This document shows positions 37,692-51,500 of a DNA stretch of 64,000 nucleotides, piece by piece. Each line of letters begins with the position of its first letter. Positions within the stretch are counted from its first letter, which is position 1. Location: the NCBI RefSeq assembly GCF_030272615.1, contig NC_081409.1:245831502-245895501 (forward strand). The letters run 5' to 3'. Made by a program: the position numbers and the translations under genes. The stretch comes from Cryptomeria japonica. Taxonomy: Eukaryota > Streptophyta > Pinopsida > Cupressales > Cupressaceae. The notes under the pieces were generated by a model. The model searched no databases, was not told the DNA's origin, and saw only the letters and a program-made list of their open reading frames with translations.

Positions 37692-39549
37692 TGTAGTCAC
37701 ATAAATCTTTCCACTTGATTAAATGAATACTTAGTATTTATTTGATTATTTAACCATCAATTAATAATTAATTAAATTAATATTTAATTAATTCATCTTA
37801 ACCCTATTCTCCTATTAATTAAATAAATTATTCAATTTATTTGATTTAATTCACTTAACCAAATTCAGACCATTAATTAAATAAATAAATCATATTTATT
37901 TAATTAAATCTTCTCTCACATTTAAATAAATTAATATTTATTTAAAACCCCCAAAATCCCACCTCTCACATTTAAATAAATAAATCATTTATTTAAAATC
38001 ACCTTTATCCTCCACCCACTTGCATTTTCCTACAAATACAAGTTGCACAATTATTTTAAATAAATAATTTATTTAAATCACCTTTATCCTCCACCCACTT
38101 GTATTTTCTTACAAAAGCAAGTTGCACAACTATTTTAAATAAATTATTTATTTAAAATCCTATTTATCCTCACCCACTTGAAACCTTTAATGGTTTCCCT
38201 TAAAGTATTCAAACTTGATGGCTTTAAAGTCTTCAAACTTGATGGCTTCCTTCTATAGTCTTCTTAAGACTTTAATGGTTTTCCTTAAAGTCTTCAAGCC
38301 TTTAATGGTTTCCCTCAAAGTCTTCAAGCATTTTAAATGCTTTATCTTCATTTTTCTCATTTAAATAAATTAATATTTATTTGAATATTTATCCAAATGC
38401 AAATTACACCATTTAATTGAAATAAATGATTTTATTTTAATTGAAAATACCAAAATTTCTCCCACTTGCATTTTCCTACAAAATCCACTTGCATGCCTAA
38501 ACCCCTTCTAAATTCTTCTAAACCCTTCCTAATTAGCCTAATCCATCCCTTAAATATTGTCACATTCCTAAGCAAATTGGAGTCACTTCTCAAAGACTCC
38601 AAAGTCTTTGAAAAGCAATTAATGCTTTGTGTGTTCAACAAATTAACCCTCAAAGTCTTGGATAACCTTTGAAAGCTTCCAACCTTCAACCACTAAATGG
38701 CTCAAAGTCTTTGATAACTATTGAAGGCTTTCAACCTTCAACCACTTAATCCCCAAAGTCTCCAATAACCATTAATGGTTACCTCAAACCCTCCCACATG
38801 GTTAAAACATTTGTTTTGACTCAACCTCTACCCAACCCAAAGGTCTCATCAAGCCTTTAATGCTTTGACCATGATTATCTCTTAAACATTTGCACAAAGG
38901 TTTATCCTTGGATTAACTCTTAATCCAGTGGGTAATCTTAATTTAGACTTGACCCTTACCTTCTAGATAACCATGAGGTCTTCTCAGGCCTTTAATGCCT
39001 CCAACCTCTTCTCTCAACCCAATCCTATGTTGAAACTTGTCACCATTTTATTGGTGCCAATTGTGCACATGGATCCCCAACTTTCAATCCTAACCCTTGT
39101 TAAGATTGCTCAATCTTAACCCTTCATTTCCCTATTTCTTCTATAAATAGAACCCTTCTCCTCAAGCAAAAGGAGAAGCATTTTAGAGTATTGTTGTTAT
39201 ACTGGCATTAGCATAGAGCTTTTTCATAGCATCACTATCTACTCTTGCATAGTATTTGCTTATCATATTCAATCATCTTGAATCTCCATATGGCATCCAT
39301 GGCTAGTGCTAAAAGCTGAGAGCTACACTCATTTGGGACTTGGAGAGGAGAGGAACAAGGGAGGAGCAACTATGAGCATCTTGATTAGCTATTTCATTTT
39401 ATGTTTATATGCTTTCTATTTCATGCTTAATATCTCTCTTGATATGCCTGTTTAGGATAATCTTTTGTTGCTAACACTAACGTTTGTTTCTTGTGCTCTT
39501 GTGTGTGTTGCCATCAAACAGATTTTCTAATCCTTTTTGCAGAGCATCA
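37692..39549 (+). repeat. 3' LTR of the Gypsy element
   Basis: TGTAGTCAC...GAGCATCA, 1858 bp. It matches the 5' LTR with a constant offset of 13890 and is followed by the target duplication ATGGT. It carries the same TATA box (39142-39149) and 79-bp array. Confidence 0.95.
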
Positions 39550-39553
39550 ATGG

Positions 39554-39646
39554 TTATTAACATGATTTGTGAAAGGAAGCTAAAGTACGGAAAATGCTTC
39601 CTAACACTAATCTAGTGGGGGAGACAATTCCATTTTTTCTTACAAA
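39554..39646. repeat. Duplicated host unit B, right part
   Basis: Continues unit B after the Gypsy element: GTTATTAACATGATTTGTGA onward, matching unit A at about 23085-23178. The joined unit B is about 719 bp, the same as unit A. Confidence 0.85.
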
Positions 39647-39660
39647 TTATCTTAAACTAT

Positions 39661-40486
39661 TATAGAATAAGAAACACATTCAAGAGGAGATATACAACAT
39701 GCAAATAGATTAACAATAAACACAATATATATCGTGGAGAAAACCCTTTCGGATGAAAAAAATAACACTCCAAAAATTTTCCAATGTATTATTCAGAATT
39801 CAACAACAGAATACAATATATTTACAGAGAAATCTTCTCACAGGAGTATCATCGACCAAAGATCTAGAGGTAACTCAATAAATATAAGACTCGTGCACGC
39901 AACCTCCATTTCATGCACCCAATATATAGGAGATATAATACATGAAACTATCAAAAAATATTACAAAACCATGAGCTAAAAGCACCCAAAAAGTGGCACC
40001 CAACTTATCTCCACTCCAACATTCCCTATGATGTGTCAACACACACACCAACATGTGTAGCTCCCTTTTACAACTCATTTATGTGTCAAACATATTTTTT
40101 ATATTTCCTATTTCAGGAGACCCAACTTTCAGAGGCCATAACTATTGAATCGTGTGTCTAATTGACGAATTGTTTGAAGTGTTGGAAAGCTTGCGACATG
40201 CTCTATCAAGCTATAACCTACTACACTAGTCAAAAAAAATTTCGGGTTATTTTAGAGCTTCTAAGGCCCTTAAAATTAACTCCAAAACTTTCATTTGTAG
40301 ATTTCAATAATAAAAACTTTAATATCTTCAAATCTAGACATGATCTTGCAACAAAAATTTACTAATGTGCTTATTTAGCCAATTCGAAGCTTTGGGAAAA
40401 AAATTGGATTATTTCGTGCTCAAATAAAACTTACAATAAATAGTAACCTTATGTAAATGCAAGGTTGAGAGATCATATTCCTAACG
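39661..40486 (-). repeat. Probable LTR of the minus-strand Copia relic
   Basis: On the minus strand a purine-rich GAAAAGTGGGAGAA (40500-40487) is followed by (C/T)GTTAGGAATATG, which looks like a polypurine tract and LTR start whose TG has become CG. The other end near 39661 is approximate. No matching second LTR was found in the window. Confidence 0.5.
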
Positions 40487-43345
40487 TTCTCCCACTTTTC
40501 AAACACCTTGCAATAGCAAAGAGAATATTTACACCATAATTTAATTGCTAGGAGCCATAAGGCCCATAAACTCTAAACACCATTTGAACTTCTTTGTGCT
40601 CACTAGTTTTGTCAATACACATTTATCAAAGTGTCAACCTTCTCCAATTTTACCTTCCCATCCTCTACCATATCTCAAACAAAATGAAACTTAACATCAA
40701 TGTGCTTTGTTCTCGCATGGAAATTCATATACTTTCCTAAGAAATGATACTAACTATCAAAATAGATAGTAATCAATCTTGCATCAAGCTCAATATTTAA
40801 ATATAACCGTCTAAAACAAATGGCTTCCTTACGAGCATGGGTAGATAGCATATACTTTGTCTCTGACATGGACAAAGAATTCTACAACTTATTGTTTACT
40901 CATCTAATTAATAGCACCACCATACATAGTAAACACCTAACCATCGGTGGATCTTCTGTTGTTAATGTCACTTGCCCAATATAAATCCACATATCTAAGA
41001 TACTCATAGAATGCCAATGTCTAGTAGGTTAACCATGATAACAAAAGGAACGATAGGAAGTAGCCCTCAAATATCTGAACACTCTCTTAATTGTGTCCCA
41101 ATGCACCTGTCTAATATTAGCCATATAACGACTCAAGACTTACACTTCTTGGGCAATATTTGGTCTTGTATAGGTCATTGAATACATAAGACTGCCAAGA
41201 TCGCTCATGTATTGTACATTGGCCATGTCCTCCACTGTAGTAGGACATTTTAGACAATCCTTCACAAATAAATTTGTTCCCAATGCAACAAGAACTGTCA
41301 TAAATATATAAGTTGTCATGGTGAATATCTCCAACATTGAATTCACGTACATACTCTGGCTTAACCAAAGCTTTTTGCTAGCTCTATCTCTTCCAGTATC
41401 CATTCCTAAAATGTACCTAATTGCACTTAAATCTTTCATCTCAAATTGTGCTAACAACTGAGACTTCAAATCAAAATTCAAATATCCATTCCCAAATAAT
41501 AATATATCATCCACATATAATGCAATAATGAGAATGCAATTATTATCAAATTTAAAGTAGACACAATGATTGGATTTAGACCTTTGAAATAATAAACTCA
41601 GCATATAGGTATCAAAATTTTAGTACCATATCCTAGGAGATTGTTTTAAACCATACAAAGACTTTTTCAACTTGCAACCAATTTTTCTTTACCTTTCACC
41701 ACAAAATGTTCTAGATGTGACATGTAAATCTCTTTTTCCAAATCACCATGAAGGAATGTTGTCTTCACATCCATTTTCTCTTTTTACCAATTATCAATTG
41801 TAGAAAGTTATGACAAGAACCAAATATATGTCAGTTTGAAATGGGAGAGAAAATCTCACCATAATCTATTCCTTTGACCTATGAATACCCCTTCATGACT
41901 AACCATGCTTTATGCTTCTCAACACTGCCATCAGGACCCAACTTTTTCTTGAACACCCATTTGTATCCCACAAGCTTACATCCTTAACGCATACTGGATC
42001 CCAATTATTATTCTTCTTCAAAGATGTCATCTCATCATTCATGGCTTCCATATAGGAATTTGCATCACTCATGCCCATAGCCTCTCTAACAGTCCAGGCT
42101 CATCAATGTTAGTAATCAAGGTAAAAATACAACTGGAATCTAATAATGATAAGCAAACCTATTTGGTTGTTGCCCAATTCTTGTAAATCTCCTCAAAGGT
42201 TGAGGTTGAGGTTCTTCATCTTCTTCTAAACTTTAAGAGCTTCTAGAGCTCTCCTCGTCATTAGATCCACCAAGAGTTCATAGTTCTTCTTTCTCAAGGG
42301 TAGAAGAAATTTGAACTACCTCCTTATTCTATTTCTCCTCTTTCTAGATAGTTCCAACTCAATAGTGGAAGGTTTCATCTCTTTAAAAATGACACTTGTA
42401 CTTTAGAGAACCTTCTCTATCACTAGATCTTAAAGCTTGTACCATTTTACACTGACACCATAGCCAATAAAAGATACACTTAGCAACCTTGATCTCCAAC
42501 TTAGATCTTTCTTCACTTGGAAAATGAGCATAAGCTTTGCAACCAAATACTCTGAGATGTTTCATAGAAGTCTTATTTCTTAACCAAACCGTTATAGGTG
42601 TCTTATCAACAAGTGTTGATGTAGGAGATCTATTTACTAGATAGAAATCAACGACTATAGCTTCAACCCAAAATATTTGTTCGAGGCCAACACCACTAAG
42701 CATACTCATATCCCTCTCAATCAACATCCTATTCATCATCTCTACAACTCCATTCTACTGAGGGGTGTATGAATTTGTCTTATGCCTCTTAATCCCATGG
42801 TTCATATAAAACATCAAAATTTGCTGAGAAAAATTCATCACCATTGTTAGTGCTCAAATAATTAATCTTTCTTTTGGTTCTCGACAAGAGCCTTAAACAC
42901 CTTAAACCAACTAAAGAGTTCAAATCTACTTCTAAGAAAATAAACAAATGTCCTTCTATTGTAGTCATAAATGAATGAAATGAAATATGTAGATTCTAAA
43001 ATCAAAGGAATATTAAAAAGACCTAAAATATCATAATGTATCTTGTCCAACAACCTAGAAGATTTGCGATAAATAGAGTAGAATTGAACACAACTTTATT
43101 TACCATAAAGGTAGTGTTCACAAAAATCAAATTCAAGATTACAATCATCAAGCCCCTCAACAAGGCATTTATTTTTTTAGGTTTTTGAGAACCTTCTCAC
43201 CAATGTGACCAAGTCTTTGGTGCCATAACATTTTCTTCTCTACTGGGAGTTTCATCTCCAAAGCAATGGCACCCTTAGGTACCCAAAAAGCATGACCATC
43301 AAATGTAGAAGCAACAATCCTCTCCATCCTCTTCAACACCCTTCC
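40487..43345 (-). pseudogene. Decayed Ty1/Copia polyprotein
   Basis: Minus-strand Copia domains in the correct order with many stops and shifts: FDGHAFWVPKG and LWHQRLGHIGEKV of the pre-integrase region (about 43310-43187); integrase core pieces STYFISFIYDYNRRTFVYFL (about 43000-42940); the MNRMLIERDMSMLSG and VNRSPTSTLVDKTP region (42739-42590) and FGCKAYAHFP (about 42545-42516); RT with ALYVDDILLFG (about 41525-41493); and RNase H with DLYWASDINNRRSTDG, then a stop, then VFTMYGGAIN (about 40990-40900). Ty1/Copia order (integrase before RT) is clear. Gag and protease are missing: sequence beyond 43345 no longer matches. Longest intact frame is 154 codons. The element is non-functional. Confidence 0.88.
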
Positions 43346-43612
43346 TTCTCTCTATATCACCCTTTAGTATCACAACTTAAAATAATATAATTCAATTTGA
43401 AAGAGGGAGGGTAATCAAATGACATCATTTTCATCATCAAAATTTGTATTTATAAGGATAAAATTGGTGTCTACATTATAATTGTCATGGTTTTCAACTT
43501 GTTATAATTGCTAAATTAACAAGGAGCTTGACTAAGGGAAAAGGAGGAGCAAGCTGCCTCCCATGCTAAAACAATAATTTCCAAGGTTCTTATAAAAAAT
43601 ATCATAGAACAC
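43346..43612. other. Unassigned flank between Copia relic and TRIM-like element
   Basis: AT-rich DNA with no recognisable coding sequence. It is the left flank of the TRIM-like insertion and may be decayed Copia 5' sequence. Confidence 0.35.
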
Positions 43613-44423
43613 TGATGCAAGAGCACCAAAGTAGTTCAACCAGTTGGAGCAGTTTGGCTTTTAGATTTGATCCCGATGAGATATCGATCCTGGTATTGGC
43701 TCGGTGTTGGTATGTCCTTATCGGTTGGTCTTGCAGAGTGTTTAGTGAAGTTTATTTGGGTTGCGAGTGATTTTTCATAACTTGCGGATCATCGAGCGAT
43801 GTTGTTTGGGCCTTGACCAGTATTTCCAGAGGTCTGTGTGAAGTTCTATGCACTTTGGTGATGTTCTTAGTGATTTGGGCCGACATGTTATTGTTTACAC
43901 ATTTCGTTATGAACCGGTTGGTCATTGGCCGACTTGATCGAGTTGTTATTGCTTGCGGATGGTACAAATGGGAAGTTTGGAGATTCATTTGAGTGGCGGA
44001 GGTCCGAGGAAGAAGAGATCAAGCAAAGATGTATTTTCTAGAGAGATTTTGGTCCTGGGGGATTGAAGTTCGGAGGGGCTAAGGTCCGGATAGTGTTGAA
44101 CCGACAAACTATTACCAGAGGCCGAATCGATGAACAGGTGATTTGTGAATCTTAGATTTGTGGTGTAAGCATTGTTTTGTAATCCTGGGATGCGGTCTGA
44201 CATGTGTAAATCCTGCAGGCTAATGTAATTCATCAAGTATTATAAGGATTGTTTTATATTCTATTTTCACTGGTTATATCATGTGTTGTGTCTACCAGTT
44301 GCTCTTTCTATTTTACCATCTATCTCTTGTTGTTCCGGTTGCCGGTATCTTGCATGGTGTTTTGTGTTATAGGCTGCAAGGCGGGGATGTCCTTCATTGG
44401 ATCTCCCTACCTTGGCTGCGTCA
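43613..44423 (+). repeat. 5' LTR of the TRIM-like element (811 bp)
   Basis: Direct repeat of 44795-45530. It contains a stretch of about 75 bp near 44000-44075 (GGAAGAAGAGATCAAGC...) that is absent from the other LTR and is bounded by short GGAGG / GGTCCG repeats, so the other LTR probably lost it by slippage. Confidence 0.88.
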
Positions 44424-44794
44424 AATGCTATCAGAGTTGGTTATGAACTTGTTGTTGGACGAAGGGTTGGTTGTGAACTAGTTGTGAACCGGTTGGTTGA
44501 AAAGAAGTTGAGGCAGCTTGAAGACTTGTTCAGATCGCCGAACGTGAGGTAGTGCAAGGCTTGTAGGTAGACCGTTGATCCTAGGAGCTTGAGCTTGACA
44601 TAGTTAGTGGGAGGAGACTTGTTTAGATCGTCGATTAGAGGCATGTTGTAGGTTGGTCTGGTAGATCACCGAGGAGAGACAATGAAAACTTGTAGTCAAA
44701 CTGTTGAACCCCTGAGGCAGTTGCAAGTATCTACTGACAGATCACCAAACCAGATCAAGTGATGGGACTCACTTTTCAATTAACCCTAAGAGTT

Positions 44795-45530
44795 TGATGC
44801 AGGAGAACCAGAGTAGTTCAACTAGTTGGAGCAGTTTGCCTTTTAGATTTGATCCTGGTGAGATATCGATCTTGGTATTGGCCCAGTGTTGGTATGTCTT
44901 TATCGGTTGGTCTTGTAAAGTGTTTAGTGAATTTGATTTGGATTGTAGGTTATTTTTGTAAATTGTGGATCATCGAACGATGTTGTTTGGGCCTTGACCG
45001 GTATTTCCAAAGGTCTGCGTGAAATTCTATGCACTTTGGTGATGTTCTTGGTGATTTGGGTCGACATGTTATTGTTTACACATTTCGTTATGAATCGGTT
45101 GGTCTTTGGCTAGCTTGATCGAGTTGTTATTGCTTGCGGATGGTACAAATAGGAAGTTTGGAGATTCATTTGAGTGATGGAGGGGCTGAGGTCCGGACAG
45201 TGCTAAACTGACAGACTATTACCAGAGGCCGAATCAATGAACAGATGATTTGCGGATCTTAGATTTATGGTTTAAGCATTGTTTTGTAATCCTGGGCTGC
45301 GGTCTAGCGTGTGTAAAGCCCACGGGCTCATGTAATTCATCAAGTATCATAAGGATTGTTTTTATTTCTATTTTCACTAGTTATATCATGTGTTGTGTCT
45401 ACCGGTTGCTCTTTTTGTTTTACCGACCATCTCTTGTTGTTTCGAATGTCGGTTTCTTGCATGGTGTTTTGTGTTATAGGCTACAAGGCGGGGATGTCGT
45501 TCATTGGATCTCCCTACCTTGATTGCGTCA
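44795..45530 (+). repeat. 3' LTR of the TRIM-like element (736 bp)
   Basis: Matches 43613-44423 with scattered substitutions and a ~75-bp deletion. The small frames at 45250-45547 parallel those at 44249-44481 in the first LTR and are not genes. Confidence 0.88.
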
Positions 45531-45535
45531 AACAC

Positions 45536-48500
45536 ATTGATGAATAATTCTTATGAAAGGCACACAAAAGGGTCATGAGTCCACACAAAAATTTAAAAAT
45601 ATACATGTGTGAGGATCAAATTTGTAGATGCATGATTGAACTAGAGCAAAGAATAACGAGTTTCATAGTCTATTAGGGCTTAGTTGATGTAAGACTAATC
45701 ATTGGACACAATGACGAATCATAAAACATCATCTACAACATATTATTCTTAATCAATTCTAGAGGTAAATGCCCTAATCTTCTTTGTCAATTTTAGCATT
45801 TACCAATAACACATGTATTTGTGAAGTATTCCTCATTCAACTCTAAATTCTAGGATAATCTACTTTTTTCTTACTTGTTTACATTTATTTAACTTAAATA
45901 AATTATAAAAAATCATTACATCTTAATGTATAAATATAATATCAACAAGTGGTAGATTATAATGAAACCACATAAAAATCCTCATCATAAATTTGATAAT
46001 ATAAATTATAATCAAATTAATAATTAGCAATTAAATATAATATTTAATACATTCAAAATATTTAAATTATATATTTTCAATTATATTGCATTTTAAAATG
46101 GTACACATCACATAATATAAAAGTTAGGATTCAAATATGTAAATAACAATTATATATTTATATAGTAATTTATTAATTTAATTATAAATGTTAAATATAA
46201 TAAAACAATAAATAATTAAAATAAAAATATTTTCAATAGAAAATATTAATTATTTAGTATATTGTAATATTAGTAAATACATCTATTTAAAAGAAATCAA
46301 TTTTTGGGGATGTTTTTAGATAAATGTATTTAAGATATCTTTTTTCAATAATTTTATTATTTATATTAAGTACATGATACAATGTTAAACTATTATGATT
46401 TTTTTTTTTTTTCAAAAATACACAACCTTTTCAATTATAAGAAGAAAAAAAAAATTATTGAAAAACAAAATAAATTATTTGCTTTATGTGTTTAGATTTT
46501 TCCATAAATAATTTATTTAAATTATAATGCACTTATATCATCATTAAAAAAAAAAAAATTAATTTAAAGCTTAATTTGTAATTATAACAAAATAAAAAAA
46601 AAGAAAAACTAATTCAATTATACTAGCATTTTACTCATGACAACACATAATTATTATTAAATATTAATACTATGTTTATTATTAAATATTCATATTAAAT
46701 TTATTATCAAACATTAACATTTTGATATTTTAACAATTGTCAAATAAAATAAAAGATAAGAATTTTTGTTAACATATTCATGCCACTCCATCTCATTTTT
46801 GCTACTGTTTCTTAAATATTTTATATAAAAATATTCTAATAAGAGAATAACCTGATAAAATTATAAAGATAAATGATTAGAATATTAAAAACAGATGTCA
46901 TGTAAATAACTGACACGTTAGAGTCAACTTATCAATTATTTGCATAGGATCCACTTCTAGTCTAAAATATATATATTAACTACAAACATACCAACAACTT
47001 AAAATAATATTTAAAAATAGCCTTCACAACCGTTATGACTTTGCTAAAGTTCAAAATTGATGGGTATATATATTATATATTATGGTATGCCAATTTTGCA
47101 GCACAATTAGATTCCTTAGTCACTAGGAATAAATTAGTGACATATATTAAAATACAAACAATAAAAACAAAAACAAAAAATACCTAATTACAAAATTGAA
47201 TATTTGGGCGTGTGATATGGCAATCACGAGTCAATACAATGTTTTATAATTTCCCCCTCACAATTATAGGCTCTTGATAATTGATTTTAATATGAAAAAT
47301 TCCCTTAATCATAATCATTGTAGAAGTATTAAGGGAAACTAATAAGATAAGTACTAGGAATAAAGGTTAGAGAGGAGGGTTATGTAAAAGAGAATAAAAT
47401 CTCTATCATATGAATTTTTAAAGGATAAATTAAGTATGGATAAATACATATTTTTAAAAATAAGTGTTGTGATTGATGAAGTTATTATTATTAAATGTTT
47501 TATTAAATAAGTTAATAAATAATAGGGTTTAGTCAAAATACTGATATAGATATTGTTGTTGTAGATATTTATAATAGATTTGTTAGGATGGAAGGAATTT
47601 AATGATGTCAAGATGAATTATTTCATAATTATGAGATCAATCATATCTATTGATATAATCTATATAATTTAAATATGATCCAGATGTAGGGATCTAATCT
47701 TTCTAAATGCTTTAATGTTTGAATTTACCTTGTCATAATTCTTTGTGTCTGTCTCTATATAAAAACATATTTGTGTGGTTAGGAGTTTGCATTGATATGG
47801 ATAATTTTTTCATTGTGGTTGACTTGGTAAGGTAACTAATCAATGACTAAGAGAATACTTGAAGACAAAAGGTAAACATGTAGCTTATTCTCTAAGTGAT
47901 AATTTGATGAAAATACTCTCATAGGTGTTCCTCAATTATTGTGCAAACAAGAATGTGGGTTGAGAACTAGATGCTCGTGAATGAGCCAAGTTGCCCTTTA
48001 AAATACAACTCCAAGAGTCATAAATGAAATGTTTTGTGCATCAAGCTCACATATAATTGCTAAGTGGGAAGGGTAAGATCAACTCTAACTTTGAATTTGA
48101 GTTTTAAAGGTTAATGGGTCATTTTTTCTACAACTACACATCTAATCAAGGTCATTTATGTGATAGTGAATTTGACCAAGAGTGATAAATTAATAATATA
48201 ACATAGCACATCATGCAATCTTGCATCGCCCATAACTATATAGTTTTCTGTAATTTTTATTCTTTTGGAAAATAATTGGATGTGTTGGTCTTTGACTTTG
48301 CACTTCTAATAGTAGTCTACCTCAAGCTTGAGAGTGTACATGGTAGTGACACATGTTGATTAGCTTATTTTTGCTTCTTGCATGAATATTCATCAAATGG
48401 ATGTTATACAATGACACCATTGAACTATATTTGCTTATATATAATGATTTGAGTTGAACAAAAAGAAAAAGGGAAAAAAAAAGCACTCGGAATTGATTTC

Positions 48501-51500
48501 TTGTAGAATAAGGAGACATTTTGTGGCTTGGGGTGAAGAATAAGGTCTATTAGAATCATTACCAAGGTAAAGTGTGCACACTTAATTGTGTGGGGCCTTG
48601 TTGATTCTTAATGAAGGCATATTACTTGGTGCAAACAAATTAAGACTTTCTTATACTTGAAAATTGTATTAGAATTAGGTATGTCATTTATCTTGGAAAT
48701 TCTAACTATTTTAAATTGTTTGCATAGATGATAAAAAATGTATGGTCTTCAAACATAATGAAATATATAAAATAGGATGTCTATGTGAAGGTAAGGACAT
48801 TATTTATATATGAGATATTATGTAAGGCATTTCATATAAAGATTATATTGAAAAGGTCAAAATTAAAATTTATTAAACATCTTCCCAATTTAATGATTAT
48901 GACACGAACGTGATGTTAAATACTTTAGAATATTGATTATTTTTCCTATAATCCAAATTTAAAACTTTTAAGTTTCATATCTATGATACCTTTAATTTGT
49001 TTTTCCCTAGACCTCAACTTTCATCCAACAGTGGCTATCCAAACAGATAAAACTCACATTATACAAGAAGAAAAAAGTACATCAGAATATATGCCCCTTG
49101 TATAAAATAAATTTTACTTGGTTGAATAGCCACTTCCCTTTCATTCTAACCATTTCCTTTTATGGTACTCAATCACATTCTTTCTTTTCCTCCAGTAACT
49201 TATACTCTTGGCCCTTTCAAGCTATTGATTCCCTTTATGTTGATTCATATCTCCATCTTCATTCTTTATTGGACTTATCATAATTTTTTATTACATCCTC
49301 AAAGTGCCTCTTACTTGGTTATGCCTCAGTTGGTGATAGTATATGCTATTGGATGCCTTTCCCCATGTTGGTTCCTTATCATCATGTTGCTTGTTGATCA
49401 AAATATGCTTAGTTTGTATGGACCCACCCACACATGGTAGTCTCTTATTTGCTACTCCCATCCTACATTTTCAAAGAGCACAATGCACAACACATGGAAG
49501 CATCAGCTTTTTGCATTCCTCACTAAAAATCATTTGAACTCCACTACTCAAATTGCCTTATCCATTTTTCCTGCACGTATGCCTCTAAGTCAATAATCTT
49601 TTAACACATATATCATAGTATTCACATAAATAATGTCATTATCTAAATGGTTGCCGGCCATGTTCACATAAAACAATACTTCCAAAATGCTACTAAGTTA
49701 CCGTTCTGATGTGTCTATTTTTCATTACATCACATGAACGAGTGAAGTTTCCACTACCCAACATGCAATAGCATCACAAAAGGAGTACACATTTGTCTAA
49801 AGCTGATTACTCCAAATTTCAAGCACCTTGACTTTGACACTCATGGTTCAAGTTGCTATAACTGATATGTGGTACTTTCAAATGTGTAATGTGTGCACCA
49901 TGGACAAAGACAAATATTTGGAAGCATATATTAATACACACTAAAGTGCAATGCTACCATTGATTTACATTTTCTAAATGGATCAATTTGTCTTGGTCAA
50001 AATTTGTGTTAAACAAGTGATGCAAGCTAGAATGTGCCATTCATGTGGCACTATCAAATTAAGTGAAATCATATGGTGTTTTTGGGTATTCTAGCTTCAC
50101 TTATTGATGGGAGATTTTTTATTTTTTTTTAAGAAGGGTAAATGTTTTGATCTGAAGCTATGAATCGGCGAGGTCATAAATGGGGGACCTCATCTCTATT
50201 CAAACATTCAACAAGAGAATATCAACGAAGTTTGAATCTTGATGGCAAGAACAACAACACCACAACTTAACCATCACAAAATGCTAATGCCGACATTGAA
50301 GAAAGAAATTTAATAAATAACATTTACATGATTTAAGAGGGATCAAATGCATGAAGTTATTCTATCAATGTCCAATTAGTGTAGGGTTTTTAGAGTTCGT
50401 ATAACAATTGGGTTTGTTTGTGTATTGGCTGAGTATGTTTTTATTTTTCAATGATTCTTTTTTTCATTTTGGTTATCATTTTCAAAGATTAAGATACTTT
50501 ATTTTATTTTTAATAGATTTTGGGGTTGACTTGTAAGTAGAGATTTTTCTTTCTTATAAATTGTGTAAATTTCAAATAAGCGTCCAAAATTATAGCCTAT
50601 ATTAAACAATAGCTTTCCATTCATCAAAGAGACCACCTTCTTAAGACTTACTGGATCAATTAATATGTCCAAGAAATTTAAAAAATCATTAAAAAAAGGG
50701 AGATTTAACCAACCATTTGCAAGATGTAATAGAGTTTTTGAGGAAAAGTGACATACCTAGTATCAGATGGGACTTATTTGAATACTTATTCAATTGATCT
50801 TTTTAGCCCAAACCTTTAAACAACCATTATAGGTTTGTATAACTTTAAAAATTGTGTACCCTTGTAATTTAGCATTACATTTTGGACTCACTTTTGTGCT
50901 ACCTCCCCTAACTTTTTTTTGGGGTGCACTTAGCCCTTGCTTTAGTCGTTTTTGTCTATAGTGCCAAAGCCCTTCCTTTTGTGGTCCCTTTTATGAAAAT
51001 TAACATGTCTCAACCTTATGATTTTTTGGCGTTTAACCTTTACAAAGGTGAAAGATGCTAGCATGACAAGTAGATATCTACATGACATGCTAACATCTAG
51101 TGGTAATTTATTAATTAGTAGTTGTTTTGGAGTATTTTACCATCTACTACCTATTCATGTTGGTGGAAAGCACTCTAGAGTGATTCAAATGGCTCCCTAG
51201 CTCCCATTTATCTCTCCTTTCTTTCCATTTTCAAAAATCTATCTTAATATGTTTCATACTCTCTCAACCTATCAAGTTTTACACTCTTACCAACAATTTC
51301 TATCTTCATACAACATTGATCAAAATTGTGGTTTTAATTTGACCAATCAATAACTTATTACAACACTCCTTGAAGGTTCAACAATATTCTTGCCTCCCTT
51401 TGCTCCACCAAGCTTGTGAGATGATATCATTTTTTTGGTTACCTTCCATTTTATTTATTTCAAGAGTGTATAATCCTTGTGTATCTCACTACACACCTTG

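Larger units (their letters stand above)
23805..39549 (+). mobile_element. Ty3/Gypsy Tat-type LTR retrotransposon, 15.7 kb
   Basis: A full-length element: 5' LTR 23805-25659, primer binding site 25662 onward, long leader, gag and gag-pol frames (28383-35664), 2-kb 3' noncoding region, polypurine tract 37679-37691, and 3' LTR 37692-39549. Domain order and the two RNase H modules place it in the Tat branch of non-chromovirus Gypsy elements. The LTRs are offset by exactly 13890 bp and look identical wherever I compared them, apart from the extreme 5' end, so insertion is recent. The target duplication is ATGGT at 39550-39554, with ATGG left at 23801-23804. The sister host unit reads TTATGGTTATTAAC uninterrupted at 23081-23094. 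Confidence 0.95.
43613..45530 (+). mobile_element. TRIM-like non-autonomous LTR element, 1.9 kb
   Basis: Two direct LTRs (43613-44423 and 44795-45530), both starting TGATGCA and ending GCGTCA, enclose only 371 bp. The perfect 5-bp target duplication AACAC lies at 43608-43612 and 45531-45535. Two nt after the first LTR comes TGCTATCAGAGTTGG (44426-44440), one mismatch from the common initiator-Met-tRNA primer site. The interior has no coding sequence, so any movement would need proteins from another, probably Copia, element. At 1.9 kb with ~0.8-kb LTRs it is larger than classical TRIMs. The internal sequence may be a deletion derivative. Confidence 0.85.
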
